From assembly GCA_900318275.1 (NCBI GenBank), contig ONJY01000007.1:79739-143738 (forward strand): DNA of 64,000 bases, written 5' to 3'. Below the pieces are notes generated by a model. The model made no database searches and was not told where the DNA came from. It saw nothing but the letters and a program-made list of their open reading frames with translations. The first letter of the stretch is position 1. Every line of letters starts with the position of its first letter. This document shows, piece by piece, positions 17,089 through 25,718 of this stretch. This DNA is from an uncultured Bacteroidales bacterium (GTDB lineage: Bacteria; Bacteroidota; Bacteroidia; Bacteroidales; P3). The translations under genes were made by a program, and so were the position numbers.

Positions 17089-17623
17089 TGACATAATGCC
17101 GGAGTGTTTTATCGACACTACTATTGTGACCTCATTGCTCGGCGCCCAGGTGAGTCATAAACACAACTGCGACGAGGTCGCCAAGGCAATGGAGAGGGGG
17201 AGTTTTAAGGATGCGTTTGCTGTCGGAATCATAGACAATGACAAGAGGAAGATTACTTATATAGAGGGGTTTGAAGAGATTGGTAGAACAGATAACTTGA
17301 CATTTCTGAAGCATAAAGATAAACATCAATACGTTATAAAAGTAGGGAAGGCTCACAAGGCAATGGAAACCTTTATCAAGGCAAATGTAGAGGCAATCGG
17401 GATGAAGATGGAGGATTTTGGATTGCCCTCTGATCTTGATGAACTGACAAAACAGACAAAAGATAGTATTTCTACGCGGAAAGATCCGAGATTATTGAGA
17501 TTGTTCAAGGCATTGCGTCGGTCGCCTGAGGTGGCAAAACTCAAAGACGTACTAGAGTATCTTGCTGCAAATAAGTACAATGTTGATTTAGAAGAATTAA
17601 AGAAAAAGATAGAGGCAAGATAA
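17078..17623 (+). CDS. Small partner of the ATPase, possibly TOPRIM-like
   Basis: 181 residues, no family I can name with confidence. The N-terminal part PECFIDTTIVTSLL, then AFAVGIIDNDKRKITYIEGFEEI, has the spacing of a minimal TOPRIM-like alpha/beta core with an acidic residue on strand 1 and a DND motif on strand 3. The C-terminal third is helical and Lys/Leu-rich. It starts inside the end of the ATPase gene (ATG 17078; GTG 17075 also possible), so the two are co-translated. By analogy with ATPase plus TOPRIM pairs it would be the effector, but this is inference. Confidence 0.6.
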   Translation: MKHNDIMPECFIDTTIVTSLLGAQVSHKHNCDEVAKAMERGSFKDAFAVGIIDNDKRKITYIEGFEEIGRTDNLTFLKHKDKHQYVIKVGKAHKAMETFIKANVEAIGMKMEDFGLPSDLDELTKQTKDSISTRKDPRLLRLFKALRRSPEVAKLKDVLEYLAANKYNVDLEELKKKIEAR

Positions 17624-17659
17624 GGAAAGTAAAACAAGAAGTGTCAACCTTGTGCCGAA

Positions 17660-17863
17660 GTGTGGCAATTCCCGCTGCCCGATGTCGCGAGTCTATGGCT
17701 GAAACAAAAGTATAATCTTCGTTATAAGCATGCAGAAAGTGATGCTGTAGCGAAATCTATGCTGAGCTACTTGCAGACAATATCCTTTCAAAGGGACACT
17801 TTTGAAGGTGAATATCTTGCTATGAGAATTGAAGAAATCTGTCGATTCTGGTCATCCGTTTGA
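17660..17863 (+). CDS. Short unknown protein, possibly a gene remnant
   Basis: An open frame of 67 codons from GTG (open from about 17635). The sequence LPDVASLWLKQKYNLRYKHAESDAVAKSML faintly resembles the last part of DnaQ-type exonucleases, where a conserved HxxxxD pair occurs (here KHAESDA; shown as separate motifs LPDVASLWL and RYKHAESDA). No start with a ribosome binding site is visible. I treat it as a probable remnant; a true small protein is not excluded. Confidence 0.35.
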   Translation: MWQFPLPDVASLWLKQKYNLRYKHAESDAVAKSMLSYLQTISFQRDTFEGEYLAMRIEEICRFWSSV

Positions 17864-17889
17864 TTCGTGTTCGTAAAAGATATATTTTG

Positions 17890-18183
17890 ATGGCAAATAA
17901 CTTTTTTGAGCAGTTTGATGAAGCCTATTCTCGCTGGTCTATATTAGATAAGGTGGGGAAGGAGATGCAGTTGGATGAGATGTGGCAGAAGACGAGTGCA
18001 GCATACAATTATCTCTTTCAGGTGTATCAGAATAGAGGTTATCTTACTCCCCGCGAATCAAACTATGCCAATCAGATAAGCCAGATGCTGATGGCACTCC
18101 ATAATCAAAAGATGAAGGTTGACCAAGATTTGGCTAATGAGATGATGAAACATCTTATGAAGATGATCGTAAAACAAAAGTAA
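17890..18183 (+). CDS. Hypothetical helical protein
   Basis: 97 residues starting MANNFFEQFDEAYSRW; predicted mostly alpha-helical with no membrane segment, no cysteines and no recognised domain. The ATG at 17890 is preferred to an upstream in-frame ATG because the extra ten residues look unconserved. It sits at the end of the ATPase/partner block and before a hairpin-rich gap; it may belong to that module. Confidence 0.55.
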   Translation: MANNFFEQFDEAYSRWSILDKVGKEMQLDEMWQKTSAAYNYLFQVYQNRGYLTPRESNYANQISQMLMALHNQKMKVDQDLANEMMKHLMKMIVKQK

Positions 18184-18420
18184 GAAATAATCACTTTGGA
18201 CGGATGTCTGCTCCAGGCACATTTGCCCTGTCGGTCAAAGAAGCCTTCTGCTTCGAAAATCGGTATCAGCTCAGCCGACGCTAAGCCGAGCGTCATTTGA
18301 GCTTGCTCAGGCGCGAAGGAGAAAGACGAAAGTCAATGCCTGCACGGAGGCATCCGGCTGTAAGTTGTTTAAACGGAGAAACCGCAAAATCAATTTAACA
18401 TAAGGAATGAAGATTATATA
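18184..18420. other. Hairpin-rich intergenic segment
   Basis: Contains clustered inverted motifs, for example GAAGCCTTCTGCTTC (18238-18252) and CGACGCTAAGCCGAGCGTC (18278-18296), in a GC-richer block between AT-rich genes. It resembles degenerate palindromic dispersed elements of the window such as that at 54190-54310. No gene seen. Confidence 0.5.
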
Positions 18421-19989
18421 ATGGGATTCAATTTAAATGGGACGGCAGATATTCCTAAGCTGATAGAGAAAATATGGTCTACTATATGGGGAGTGTTTAT
18501 AGCATGGATCATGGAGATTGTTGCCGTCATATACACTAATCACTCATATAACATTTGCCCCTGGGCATACGCTATTTTTTTTCTAATTGTACTGTTTCCC
18601 GCAACCTTTCTGATATGGACTATAGCAACAAAACGCTGGTTTCAGCGTTCAACATATTGGGCACTTCTTCCATATTTGGGAGTCATCGCAGCTTGTGTTG
18701 GTTATTACATTCTGGCTTATCCGCAATGGATTAAGGATACCCAATGCGATTTGGCTTATATACAAGTATGGGGTACCATTCTTTTGGCAGTGTTACTTTC
18801 CATAGGATGCTATTTCTGCTTTTTCTATGTGGGCAAACGTAATAATCTCTATATTGTGTTCTTGGTATCCAACCGATCAACACACGAATGTGACATAAAA
18901 AAATCTCTGGAGGAGGCACGTCATAGAATTGAAGAATTAGATTCTAACATACGAATCATTATCCCGCCATTTGGAATTGCCAATAGCATTCATGCGGCAG
19001 AAAGATATATTAATGGACATTTTAATCAGGCAGATGCTGTTATATTCGCCCATATGACAGATAGCGCAGAAGGCAGCGAATTCGGGTATCAGTTTACCAA
19101 GTTTACGTCAAGGTTCAGCAACCGATACATCAAGACCTCACAAAGTGTGACTACAGATGTTGAATATCTGATGACGCAGTCATACAAGTGCCACGAATGG
19201 AACACACTCAATATTGATAAAGACAGCATTTCACAAACATTACAGGTGGCTGGTAACCTACAGGAATTATTCCAAATGTATGTTAGTTGCATTTACCTGT
19301 ACAAGAACAAGTACACGGATGCTATAGCAGTAGTAGATCAACTATATACATATGAGGGAACGGGGAATGTTGGGTTTGACAATTTGGTGAAAGAACTTCT
19401 TTCCCATGCTTATGTGGTGGCAGAGCAGACCGAAGAGCATGAAAAAAGAGATTTCCTGCGTGCTCATGAAATACTTAACGAATGCGTTGCCAAATTACCT
19501 TCCATGAAATGGAGTTTGACTTATAAGTTGGCTTTGGCGCGGCTCTATTACTACGAAGGGAACTTAAGGGAATCCAAGAGGGTAACAAAGGATGTAAAAA
19601 ACACTTTCCCAAACTCAGATTGGTATTGGACAATTAATATGGCTTTTTATGCAATCTATGAACACAAACCAAAAGAAGTATATACGCATTACAAGCGTCT
19701 TTCAAAGCTTACCCCATCAAGCAGAGAAGAAGTAGAGTTCCCTCGTAGATTCCAAGAAAAGGAGCTGAAAGAAACAAATGATGACCAATACAGAATGTTC
19801 TTGCTTCATGGAATAGCGTTTTTGAGTTTGTATTCCGACGAGAAAGTAACAGATAAAATGCTAAAAGAGGCAGGGCATTATAAAAAGTTGAGTGGTTTTG
19901 ATGATTTGCAGAAGCTTAGAGAATTGACAAGTAATTGCAAGGGGAAGCTGCTTTATAAAAAGAAGCAATTAGTTACAAAACATAAATAA
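18421..19989 (+). CDS. Membrane protein with Rossmann-like and TPR-like domains
   Basis: 522-residue protein of unknown family. Four hydrophobic segments fill residues 1-145 (IWGVFIAWIMEIVAVIY, YAIFFLIVLFPATFLIW, YWALLPYLGVIAACVGYYI, VWGTILLAVLLSIGCYF). Next is an alpha/beta domain (NLYIVFLVSNRS, RHRIEELDSNIRIIIPPF, QADAVIFAHMTD) at about 147-240. The C-terminal half is helical with TPR-like pairs (YKLALARLYYYEGNLRESKR). The layout is that of a membrane-anchored sensor or effector with a nucleotide- or NAD-binding-like core; the fold assignment is inference. It stands alone after the ATPase module, with low GC. Confidence 0.6.
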   Translation: MGFNLNGTADIPKLIEKIWSTIWGVFIAWIMEIVAVIYTNHSYNICPWAYAIFFLIVLFPATFLIWTIATKRWFQRSTYWALLPYLGVIAACVGYYILAYPQWIKDTQCDLAYIQVWGTILLAVLLSIGCYFCFFYVGKRNNLYIVFLVSNRSTHECDIKKSLEEARHRIEELDSNIRIIIPPFGIANSIHAAERYINGHFNQADAVIFAHMTDSAEGSEFGYQFTKFTSRFSNRYIKTSQSVTTDVEYLMTQSYKCHEWNTLNIDKDSISQTLQVAGNLQELFQMYVSCIYLYKNKYTDAIAVVDQLYTYEGTGNVGFDNLVKELLSHAYVVAEQTEEHEKRDFLRAHEILNECVAKLPSMKWSLTYKLALARLYYYEGNLRESKRVTKDVKNTFPNSDWYWTINMAFYAIYEHKPKEVYTHYKRLSKLTPSSREEVEFPRRFQEKELKETNDDQYRMFLLHGIAFLSLYSDEKVTDKMLKEAGHYKKLSGFDDLQKLRELTSNCKGKLLYKKKQLVTKHK

Positions 19990-20232
19990 ATATTTTGCGG
20001 CAACAGAGCCGATAGGTCTTTACACGCAGCCTGTGGCTCTTGATAACGGTTAAGGCAGAGATATGATAGGACAGATTGAAATAGAATTACATCTTATGTT
20101 TTACTTTTGACTTCATACATCATAACACTTGTCAACTCACGATACAAAAGATTCATAAATTAGCTAAGGGGAATATCAATTACAATATTTGTGGGCTTGA
20201 TGGAATGGGGATTTTCAAAGTTAATGTTTTAA

Positions 20233-20691
20233 ATGATTTACGATAAGATAAATAACATAGAAACTTACGCTGGCATCTCGGAGGATATTAGGGTGGGGCT
20301 TGAGTATCTGCGAGAGGTGAAGATGGATATTGCGGTGGGAAGTTATCAAATTAATCCGAGGGTGAAGGCCATTGTTTCTGAATATGAAACTAAAATAGTA
20401 AACGAATTTGGATATGAGGCACATCGAGATAACATTGACATCCAGTATCTCATCAGTGGAAAAGAGATGATCAACTCGCTGCCTTTGGAGTATCTGAAAG
20501 AGACCAAACCATATAACAAAGAAATCGATGCTGCTTTCTATGAAGAAGTGGAAGTGAAACCGCAGGAATTATTGTTAGGTCATGGCTATTTTGCAATTCT
20601 TTTTCCGCAAGACGGCCACATGCCGCAATTGTGTGTAAGCAAGCCGGAGAATGTAAAGAAAGTGGTCATTAAAGTTAAACTTGGAGAATAA
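20233..20691 (+). CDS. YhcH/YjgK/YiaL (EbgC-like) family protein
   Basis: 152-residue cupin-fold protein of the YhcH/YjgK/YiaL family (DUF386). Characteristic pieces are YHCH-like GLEYLREVKMDIAVGSYQI, AHRDNIDIQYLISGKE and the metal-binding end LGHGYFAILFPQDGHMPQL. Members act on free sugars, probably as anomerases or isomerases, in sialic acid and galactoside catabolism or in polysaccharide loci. It is the first gene of the long plus-strand polysaccharide locus, 15 nt before the 4,6-dehydratase gene, so a role in handling a locus sugar is likely. No clear -7 box lies in the 240-nt gap upstream. Confidence 0.85.
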   Translation: MIYDKINNIETYAGISEDIRVGLEYLREVKMDIAVGSYQINPRVKAIVSEYETKIVNEFGYEAHRDNIDIQYLISGKEMINSLPLEYLKETKPYNKEIDAAFYEEVEVKPQELLLGHGYFAILFPQDGHMPQLCVSKPENVKKVVIKVKLGE

Positions 20692-20706
20692 TATAGATAA
20701 CAACAT

Positions 20707-21915
20707 ATGTTCAACTTAGACAAATTCATAGCTGTTAGTGTTACCTTCCGTCCGAGTAGCATGTTTGAGCCGGATATTAAGGCGAATGCTGAGACTCTGA
20801 CACGTGAAATAAAAGGTAAGAAGGTATGTGTAATAGGTGGCGCTGGAAGTATTGGCTCCAGCTTCATCAAGGCAGTATTGCGTTTCGAGCCAAAGAGCGT
20901 GGTGGTGGTTGACCTTAACGAGAACGGGCTGGCGGAGCTGGTGCGCGATGTTCGTAGTACAAACGGTCTTTATGTTCCTGATGAGTTCCGTTGCTACACC
21001 CTCAACTTTGCAGATCCTATCTTTGAGCGTATCTTCCGAGAAGAGGAAGGCTTTGACATCGTGGCTAACTTTAGCGCTCATAAGCATGTCCGCTCTGAGA
21101 AGGATAGGTATTCTGTTCAGGCACTCATTGAGAACAATGACATCAAGGCCAAGAAACTGATGGATTTGCTTACTGTTTATCCGCCTAAGCACTTCTTCTG
21201 TGTCTCTACAGATAAGGCTGCTAATCCGGTGAACATCATGGGTGCCAGCAAGCGCATTATGGAAGACCTTGTGATGGCTTACAACAAGTACTTCAAGGTT
21301 ACCACAGCCCGATTTGCCAATGTCGCTTTCTCTAACGGCTCTCTGCCTGATGGATGGATTCACCGTTTGCAGAAGAAGCAGCCGTTGGCTGCACCTTCTG
21401 ATGTGAAACGCTATTTCGTTTCTCCAGAAGAGTCTGGTCAGATTTGTATGTTGGCTTGTATCCTTGGTAATGGCGGAGAAGTGTTTTTCCCGAAGCTGGG
21501 TGAAGACCAGATGTTGACTTTTTCTTCTATCTGCGATAAGTTTGTTACCGCAAACGGTCTTGTGAAAGATCCTTGCAATAGTGATGATGAGGCCAAGCGT
21601 AAGGCTGCTGCTTTGGGATGGGATGACAACAAGTATCCTACGGTTTACTTTGGGTCGGATACGACGGGCGAGAAGGCTTACGAGGAGTTCTATGTCCCAG
21701 GTGAGAAGATTGATATGCAACGTTTCAAAGCCCTAGGTGTAGTAGAACAGACTACTCGCCATGAAATGGATGAGGTGAATGACTTCTTTGAAAAACTTGA
21801 AGGTATTTTTGCGAAGGAAGACTTCACTAAAGCTCAGGTGGTTGAAGCCATCAAGGAGTTCATCCCGAACTTTGAACACGAAGAAAAAGGAAAGAATTTA
21901 GATCAGAAAATGTAA
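20707..21915 (+). CDS. UDP-GlcNAc 4,6-dehydratase (FlaA1/LegB/PglF-type SDR)
   Basis: Extended short-chain dehydrogenase of the polysaccharide CapD/FlaA1 family, 402 residues, soluble form. NAD-binding motif VIGGAGSIGSSF is near residue 42 and the active-site block STDKAANPVNIMGASK near 173, where Met replaces the usual Tyr, as in inverting and retaining sugar 4,6-dehydratases. The expected product is UDP-2-acetamido-2,6-dideoxy-4-keto-hexose. The DegT aminotransferase gene follows 7 nt later, so together they should make a 4-amino-4,6-dideoxy sugar. A PglD-like acetyltransferase and PglC-like transferase farther along the locus fit a bacillosamine-type pathway. Retaining versus inverting stereochemistry cannot be read from sequence. 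Confidence 0.88.
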   Translation: MFNLDKFIAVSVTFRPSSMFEPDIKANAETLTREIKGKKVCVIGGAGSIGSSFIKAVLRFEPKSVVVVDLNENGLAELVRDVRSTNGLYVPDEFRCYTLNFADPIFERIFREEEGFDIVANFSAHKHVRSEKDRYSVQALIENNDIKAKKLMDLLTVYPPKHFFCVSTDKAANPVNIMGASKRIMEDLVMAYNKYFKVTTARFANVAFSNGSLPDGWIHRLQKKQPLAAPSDVKRYFVSPEESGQICMLACILGNGGEVFFPKLGEDQMLTFSSICDKFVTANGLVKDPCNSDDEAKRKAAALGWDDNKYPTVYFGSDTTGEKAYEEFYVPGEKIDMQRFKALGVVEQTTRHEMDEVNDFFEKLEGIFAKEDFTKAQVVEAIKEFIPNFEHEEKGKNLDQKM

Positions 21916-21922
21916 TTATATT

Positions 21923-23176
21923 ATGGAAAAAAGAAAAGATAGAATCCTTCTTTGCCTGTGCCACCTTTCCGGCAACGAGCAGAAATTTGTTCAGGAAGCT
22001 TTTGATACCAATTGGGTTGTTCCTCTTGGCCCTAATGTGAATGGTTTTGAAAAAGACCTTGAAGAATTTGTAGGTCAAAACAAACGAGTAGTTGCACTCT
22101 CTGCAGGTACCGCAGCTGTTCATCTTGCGCTTTTGAACTGTGGCGTTGGTCCTGGTGACGAAGTACTAGTACAGAGTTTCACATTCTGCGCTTCCTCTCA
22201 CCCCATTACTTATCTCGGAGCTACTCCTGTGTTCGTGGATTCGGAGAAGAATTCGTGGAATATGGATCCGGAACTGATGGAGGAGGCTATCAAGGACCGC
22301 ATCGCCAAGACGGGCAAGAAGCCTGCGGCTATCATCCCAGTGGCTCTCTATGGTATGCCGTACCAGATTGACCGCATCATGGAGATTGCCAACCGCTACG
22401 ACATCCCCGTCATCGAGGATGCTGCAGAGGGCTTCGGAAGTCGCTGGAACGGCCAGGTGCTGGGCACCTTCGGCAAATACGGCGTGCTGTCGTTCAACGG
22501 AAACAAGATGATAACCACTTCAGGTGGTGGCGCTTTGATTACCGCCAACGAGGATGAGTGGCGGGAGATTATGATGTACGCTACTCAGTATCGTGAGAGT
22601 TATCCGTACTACCAGCACGAGAAGATAGGGTATAACTACCGTATGTCTAACATTTGTGCAGGTATTGGCCGTGGTCAGATGACCATTGTGAATGAGCATA
22701 TTGCTCATCACAAAATGGTACAGAAGATGTATGAGGAATTGCTGCAGGATGTTCCTGGCATACACGTTCACTCTCAACCCGCAACAGGTGAATACGACAG
22801 CAATTATTGGCTTTGCACAATGACCCTTGACCCTGATTTGAAGGTAAAGGGCCAGGAGAATGCTTACAAACAAGTCATTACGGGTGCTGTAGGTGGTGCT
22901 GCTGGTGTTATTCATGCGGCTTCAAGTGCAGTCACTGATTGCCAGCCAAATGATAATGTGGAGGCAATGCGTATGGGCTTGGATGCTCTGAATATAGAGT
23001 CTCGCCCCTTGTGGAAACCTATGCACAAACAACCTGTTTACAAGGAATGCCCTGCCTATCTGAATGGCGTTTCGGAAGACTTGTTTAAAGTTGGAATGTG
23101 CTTGCCTGCTGGGCCGTACGTGACTGATGACGATGTGCGTTTCATTACCGAAGCTATCAAGAGTTTGTTGGAATAA
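21923..23176 (+). CDS. DegT/DnrJ/EryC1/StrS aminotransferase (copy 1)
   Basis: PLP enzyme of the sugar aminotransferase family, 417 residues. The lysine region SFNGNKMITTSGGGA near residues 188-202 carries the PLP-binding Lys, with SAGTAAVHLAL and IEDAAEGFGSR upstream. It should aminate the 4-keto sugar made by the preceding enzyme (PglE/LegC/WcfR-like role). A paralogue very close in sequence is at 58395-59678, at the far end of the locus. The stretch 22290-22510 is clearly richer in GC than the rest of the gene and resembles the other copy, suggesting gene conversion between the two. Confidence 0.93.
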   Translation: MEKRKDRILLCLCHLSGNEQKFVQEAFDTNWVVPLGPNVNGFEKDLEEFVGQNKRVVALSAGTAAVHLALLNCGVGPGDEVLVQSFTFCASSHPITYLGATPVFVDSEKNSWNMDPELMEEAIKDRIAKTGKKPAAIIPVALYGMPYQIDRIMEIANRYDIPVIEDAAEGFGSRWNGQVLGTFGKYGVLSFNGNKMITTSGGGALITANEDEWREIMMYATQYRESYPYYQHEKIGYNYRMSNICAGIGRGQMTIVNEHIAHHKMVQKMYEELLQDVPGIHVHSQPATGEYDSNYWLCTMTLDPDLKVKGQENAYKQVITGAVGGAAGVIHAASSAVTDCQPNDNVEAMRMGLDALNIESRPLWKPMHKQPVYKECPAYLNGVSEDLFKVGMCLPAGPYVTDDDVRFITEAIKSLLE

Positions 23177-23197
23177 TCCGCTCAGAGTGATTGAAAT

Positions 23198-23479
23198 ATG
23201 ATAAAATTCATAGATAATGATGCTGGTATAAGGACAGCATTGGACAACAACCCCGAGTATGTGCAGTTTGTTCGGCCAGGGAACCCCAGTGGATATATCT
23301 TTATTCCAGTTGAGAATGGTAGCGTTGTGCTCTTTCACAATGTAGATGATAGTTTTTCATCCTTCTTGCTTCCTGATGAATTGTACTACTACCGCAATAA
23401 TATAGACGACATAAAGCGGATAGCAAATTCGATTCAGAACCTTGCGAATTTAGATTATCAAACGAATATCCGACCATAA
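23198..23479 (+). CDS. Hypothetical protein in polysaccharide locus
   Basis: 93 residues, no family recognised. Sequence is mixed alpha/beta (EYVQFVRPGNPSGYIFIPVENGSV is typical; key parts are FVRPGNPSGYIF and SFSSFLLPDELYYY). The TAATG junction with the next gene gives a one-base overlap, so it is translated together with the aminotransferase-like protein and may be its accessory subunit or a split N-terminal domain. Confidence 0.6.
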   Translation: MIKFIDNDAGIRTALDNNPEYVQFVRPGNPSGYIFIPVENGSVVLFHNVDDSFSSFLLPDELYYYRNNIDDIKRIANSIQNLANLDYQTNIRP

Positions 23480-24489
23480 TGATTGGTGGCGAATTTGAAA
23501 TAGACCTTTCTGTTCAGCGGGATGGTTTCGTGCAGCAGACAGATACTTACTATTATGCATCTGGAAGGGCAGCACTATATCAGATTTTGAGGTCGTTAAA
23601 CTGTAAAAGAAAAAAAGTTTGGCTACCCGACTGGCTCTGCCATACAATGATAGATGCAGTTGAACGCGCTGGCTATGAATATGTTTTCTATGAAATAGAT
23701 TCTCAGTTCAAGGCAACTATAGCGGCACTTGACAGAGTCGGCTTCCAAAATGGGGATGCCGTATTAGAGATTAACTATTTCGGTCTTCTGCGGCTAAACG
23801 AAACGTCCAAAGCAATAAAGGAAGTCTATCCCAATGCATTAGTCATTGAAGACGACGTGCAGGCATATTGGGAGTTTGCTGAGAAAGAGAATCCATATGC
23901 CGACTATCGCTTCACTAGCCTTCGTAAGGCTTTTATGATACCGGATGGAGGATTGGTCTATACAAAACATCCTATGCCTACGGTTACTGGAAAGAATACC
24001 TTTGCACCGTTGAAGATAAAGGCTGGTGTCATGAAGCAGAACCGTGGGATGAATGGTATCAAAGACGAAGATTATTTGGCTTTATTCAATCAAGGTGCTG
24101 CGCTCATTTCAGAAAATTATGATAGCGCAATGTCTGATGACTCTAAGCGTTTATTTGCCGGAATGGATTTTCAGAAAGCAAAAGCGCAACGGCAGGCAAA
24201 TGCAAAATGCATCATAAATGGACTGGAAGGATTAGGCATGAAGCCAATGATTGAAGTTCCTGACGATTGTGGGCCACTCTTTATCCCCATCTATCTTTCG
24301 AACAGGAACGAGGTGCGAAAGAAAATGTTCCAACATGAAATCTTCTGCCCCATTCATTGGCCGCTTGAAGGTATGCCTGTTAAGAAGGGCGGGGAAATGG
24401 CAGAACATGAGCTGTCCCTAATTGTGGATCAGCGATATGGCCAACAAGATATGGATAAAATTATTAATTGTATTTGTAAAAAAAGTTAA
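23479..24489 (+). CDS. PLP-dependent aminotransferase-like protein
   Basis: 336 residues, fold type I aminotransferase-like, shorter than the DegT enzymes. SGRAALYQIL is the N-terminal helix contacting the cofactor phosphate; IEDDVQAYWEF supplies the Asp that pairs with the pyridine nitrogen; SLRKAFMIPDGGLV contains the presumed PLP Lys. Related proteins in O-antigen and capsule loci are usually annotated only as aminotransferase-like. The substrate is unknown. It belongs to a tight run (TAATG overlap before, 3-nt gap after) with the PP-loop and ATP-grasp genes and may aminate the small acid that these enzymes activate. Confidence 0.7.
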   Translation: MIGGEFEIDLSVQRDGFVQQTDTYYYASGRAALYQILRSLNCKRKKVWLPDWLCHTMIDAVERAGYEYVFYEIDSQFKATIAALDRVGFQNGDAVLEINYFGLLRLNETSKAIKEVYPNALVIEDDVQAYWEFAEKENPYADYRFTSLRKAFMIPDGGLVYTKHPMPTVTGKNTFAPLKIKAGVMKQNRGMNGIKDEDYLALFNQGAALISENYDSAMSDDSKRLFAGMDFQKAKAQRQANAKCIINGLEGLGMKPMIEVPDDCGPLFIPIYLSNRNEVRKKMFQHEIFCPIHWPLEGMPVKKGGEMAEHELSLIVDQRYGQQDMDKIINCICKKS

Positions 24490-24492
24490 GTA

Positions 24493-25692
24493 ATGATAGA
24501 AATCAGTAATCTTCGGCTTGTTAAGGGCGAAGAATGGACAAGGGTGGTTGTCGATATCAAGTCTGATGTAAAAAGAGTTGATGACGAGGAAACCATGTGG
24601 GTGGCTGTCAAGAACGAAAATGCATTTATGTTAAATGATGAAAACTATGATGCGTTTTTATGCTTGCCAGTTATAATGGCGATGTATTACAAAACCGATC
24701 TTCGAATTCATGGAAAGGTTTCAAGAATATTATATCATAATGTTAGTAAATACGTTCAGTCTATTTTCGGTTTCTTTAAAGATGGAACAAAAATAATAAA
24801 TATTGAGGTAGATGGATTTGCCGAAGTCCAAAAAAAAGGTAGTATAATAGGAACTGGAATTTCATGTGGGGTAGATTGTCTACAAACGATATATGACAAT
24901 TATTGCTTAGAAGACGATATTGAATATAAAATTAACGGATTATTTAACTTCAATTGTGGGTGGCATGGAAAGTATGGCAAAGAGGAAACCTATCGGCTTT
25001 TCCAGGAACGTTCAAGGAGAAATAAACAAGCAGCAGATGACTTAAATCTACCTCTTTATTTGGTTGATTCGAATCTCGCGGCCTTTCTAAGCCATCTTGT
25101 TGACCAAACTTCATATTTCAATCTCTATACATGTGCTTTTGCGCTCAAAAAGGGATTGTCAAAATACTACATTTCTGGTTCTTATAGTTTTCGCGATATT
25201 TTAAGAATTGGTTATAAAAGTAGAAATAGAGATTTCTCAGAATTTGGCGAACCACTTGTTGTAGCACTACTCCGTACAGAAAAATTCGAACTAATAAGTG
25301 ATGGCTACCAGTATGATAGAACAGGAAAAACTGAAAGAATAGTAGATTGGGATATAGCAAAAAAATATCTGAATGTTTGTTGCATAAATGATAACGAAGA
25401 TAATTGCTCTATTTGTCACAAGTGCGTAAGAACATTATTGGCACTTGAAGCAATGAATAAATTAGATGAATACAAAAACATCTTCAACATCTCTGCGTAT
25501 AAAAAACAAGCATTTCCGTATAAGTGCAGAATAGTATTAAATGGCAAGAATGGAAATGACGGCTTCTCGTCAGACCTTTATCGTTTTTATAGATTAAAAA
25601 AGAAGAAACTACCATTACGTACCGTAGCTCTATTAGTTAAACTAATATATTGGGGGCCGAAAGCCTTAATGAGAAGAATAAAAAGTAAGTAA
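24493..25692 (+). CDS. PP-loop (QueC-like) ATP-using protein
   Basis: 399 residues. ISCGVDCLQTI near residues 118-128 is a variant of the SGGxDS PP-loop that binds ATP in adenine nucleotide alpha hydrolases. Near the C-terminus CCINDNEDNCSICHKCVRT contains the Cys-x2-Cys-x2-Cys-x-Arg cluster that holds zinc in QueC. Known members activate a carboxyl or amide carbon by adenylation and attach nitrogen or sulphur. The Asp-to-Cys changes around the loop are odd and could mean a divergent reaction. It precedes the ATP-grasp gene by 26 nt. Low GC and separate codon use mark this block as imported. Confidence 0.6.
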   Translation: MIEISNLRLVKGEEWTRVVVDIKSDVKRVDDEETMWVAVKNENAFMLNDENYDAFLCLPVIMAMYYKTDLRIHGKVSRILYHNVSKYVQSIFGFFKDGTKIINIEVDGFAEVQKKGSIIGTGISCGVDCLQTIYDNYCLEDDIEYKINGLFNFNCGWHGKYGKEETYRLFQERSRRNKQAADDLNLPLYLVDSNLAAFLSHLVDQTSYFNLYTCAFALKKGLSKYYISGSYSFRDILRIGYKSRNRDFSEFGEPLVVALLRTEKFELISDGYQYDRTGKTERIVDWDIAKKYLNVCCINDNEDNCSICHKCVRTLLALEAMNKLDEYKNIFNISAYKKQAFPYKCRIVLNGKNGNDGFSSDLYRFYRLKKKKLPLRTVALLVKLIYWGPKALMRRIKSK

Positions 25693-25718
25693 ACATTTTA
25701 AAAAAGAATAGTTTAGTA

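Noticed and set aside
20716-21720. Minus-strand frame of 334 codons over the 4,6-dehydratase
   Set aside because: The dehydratase has intact SDR motifs on the plus strand; the antisense product has no recognisable fold.
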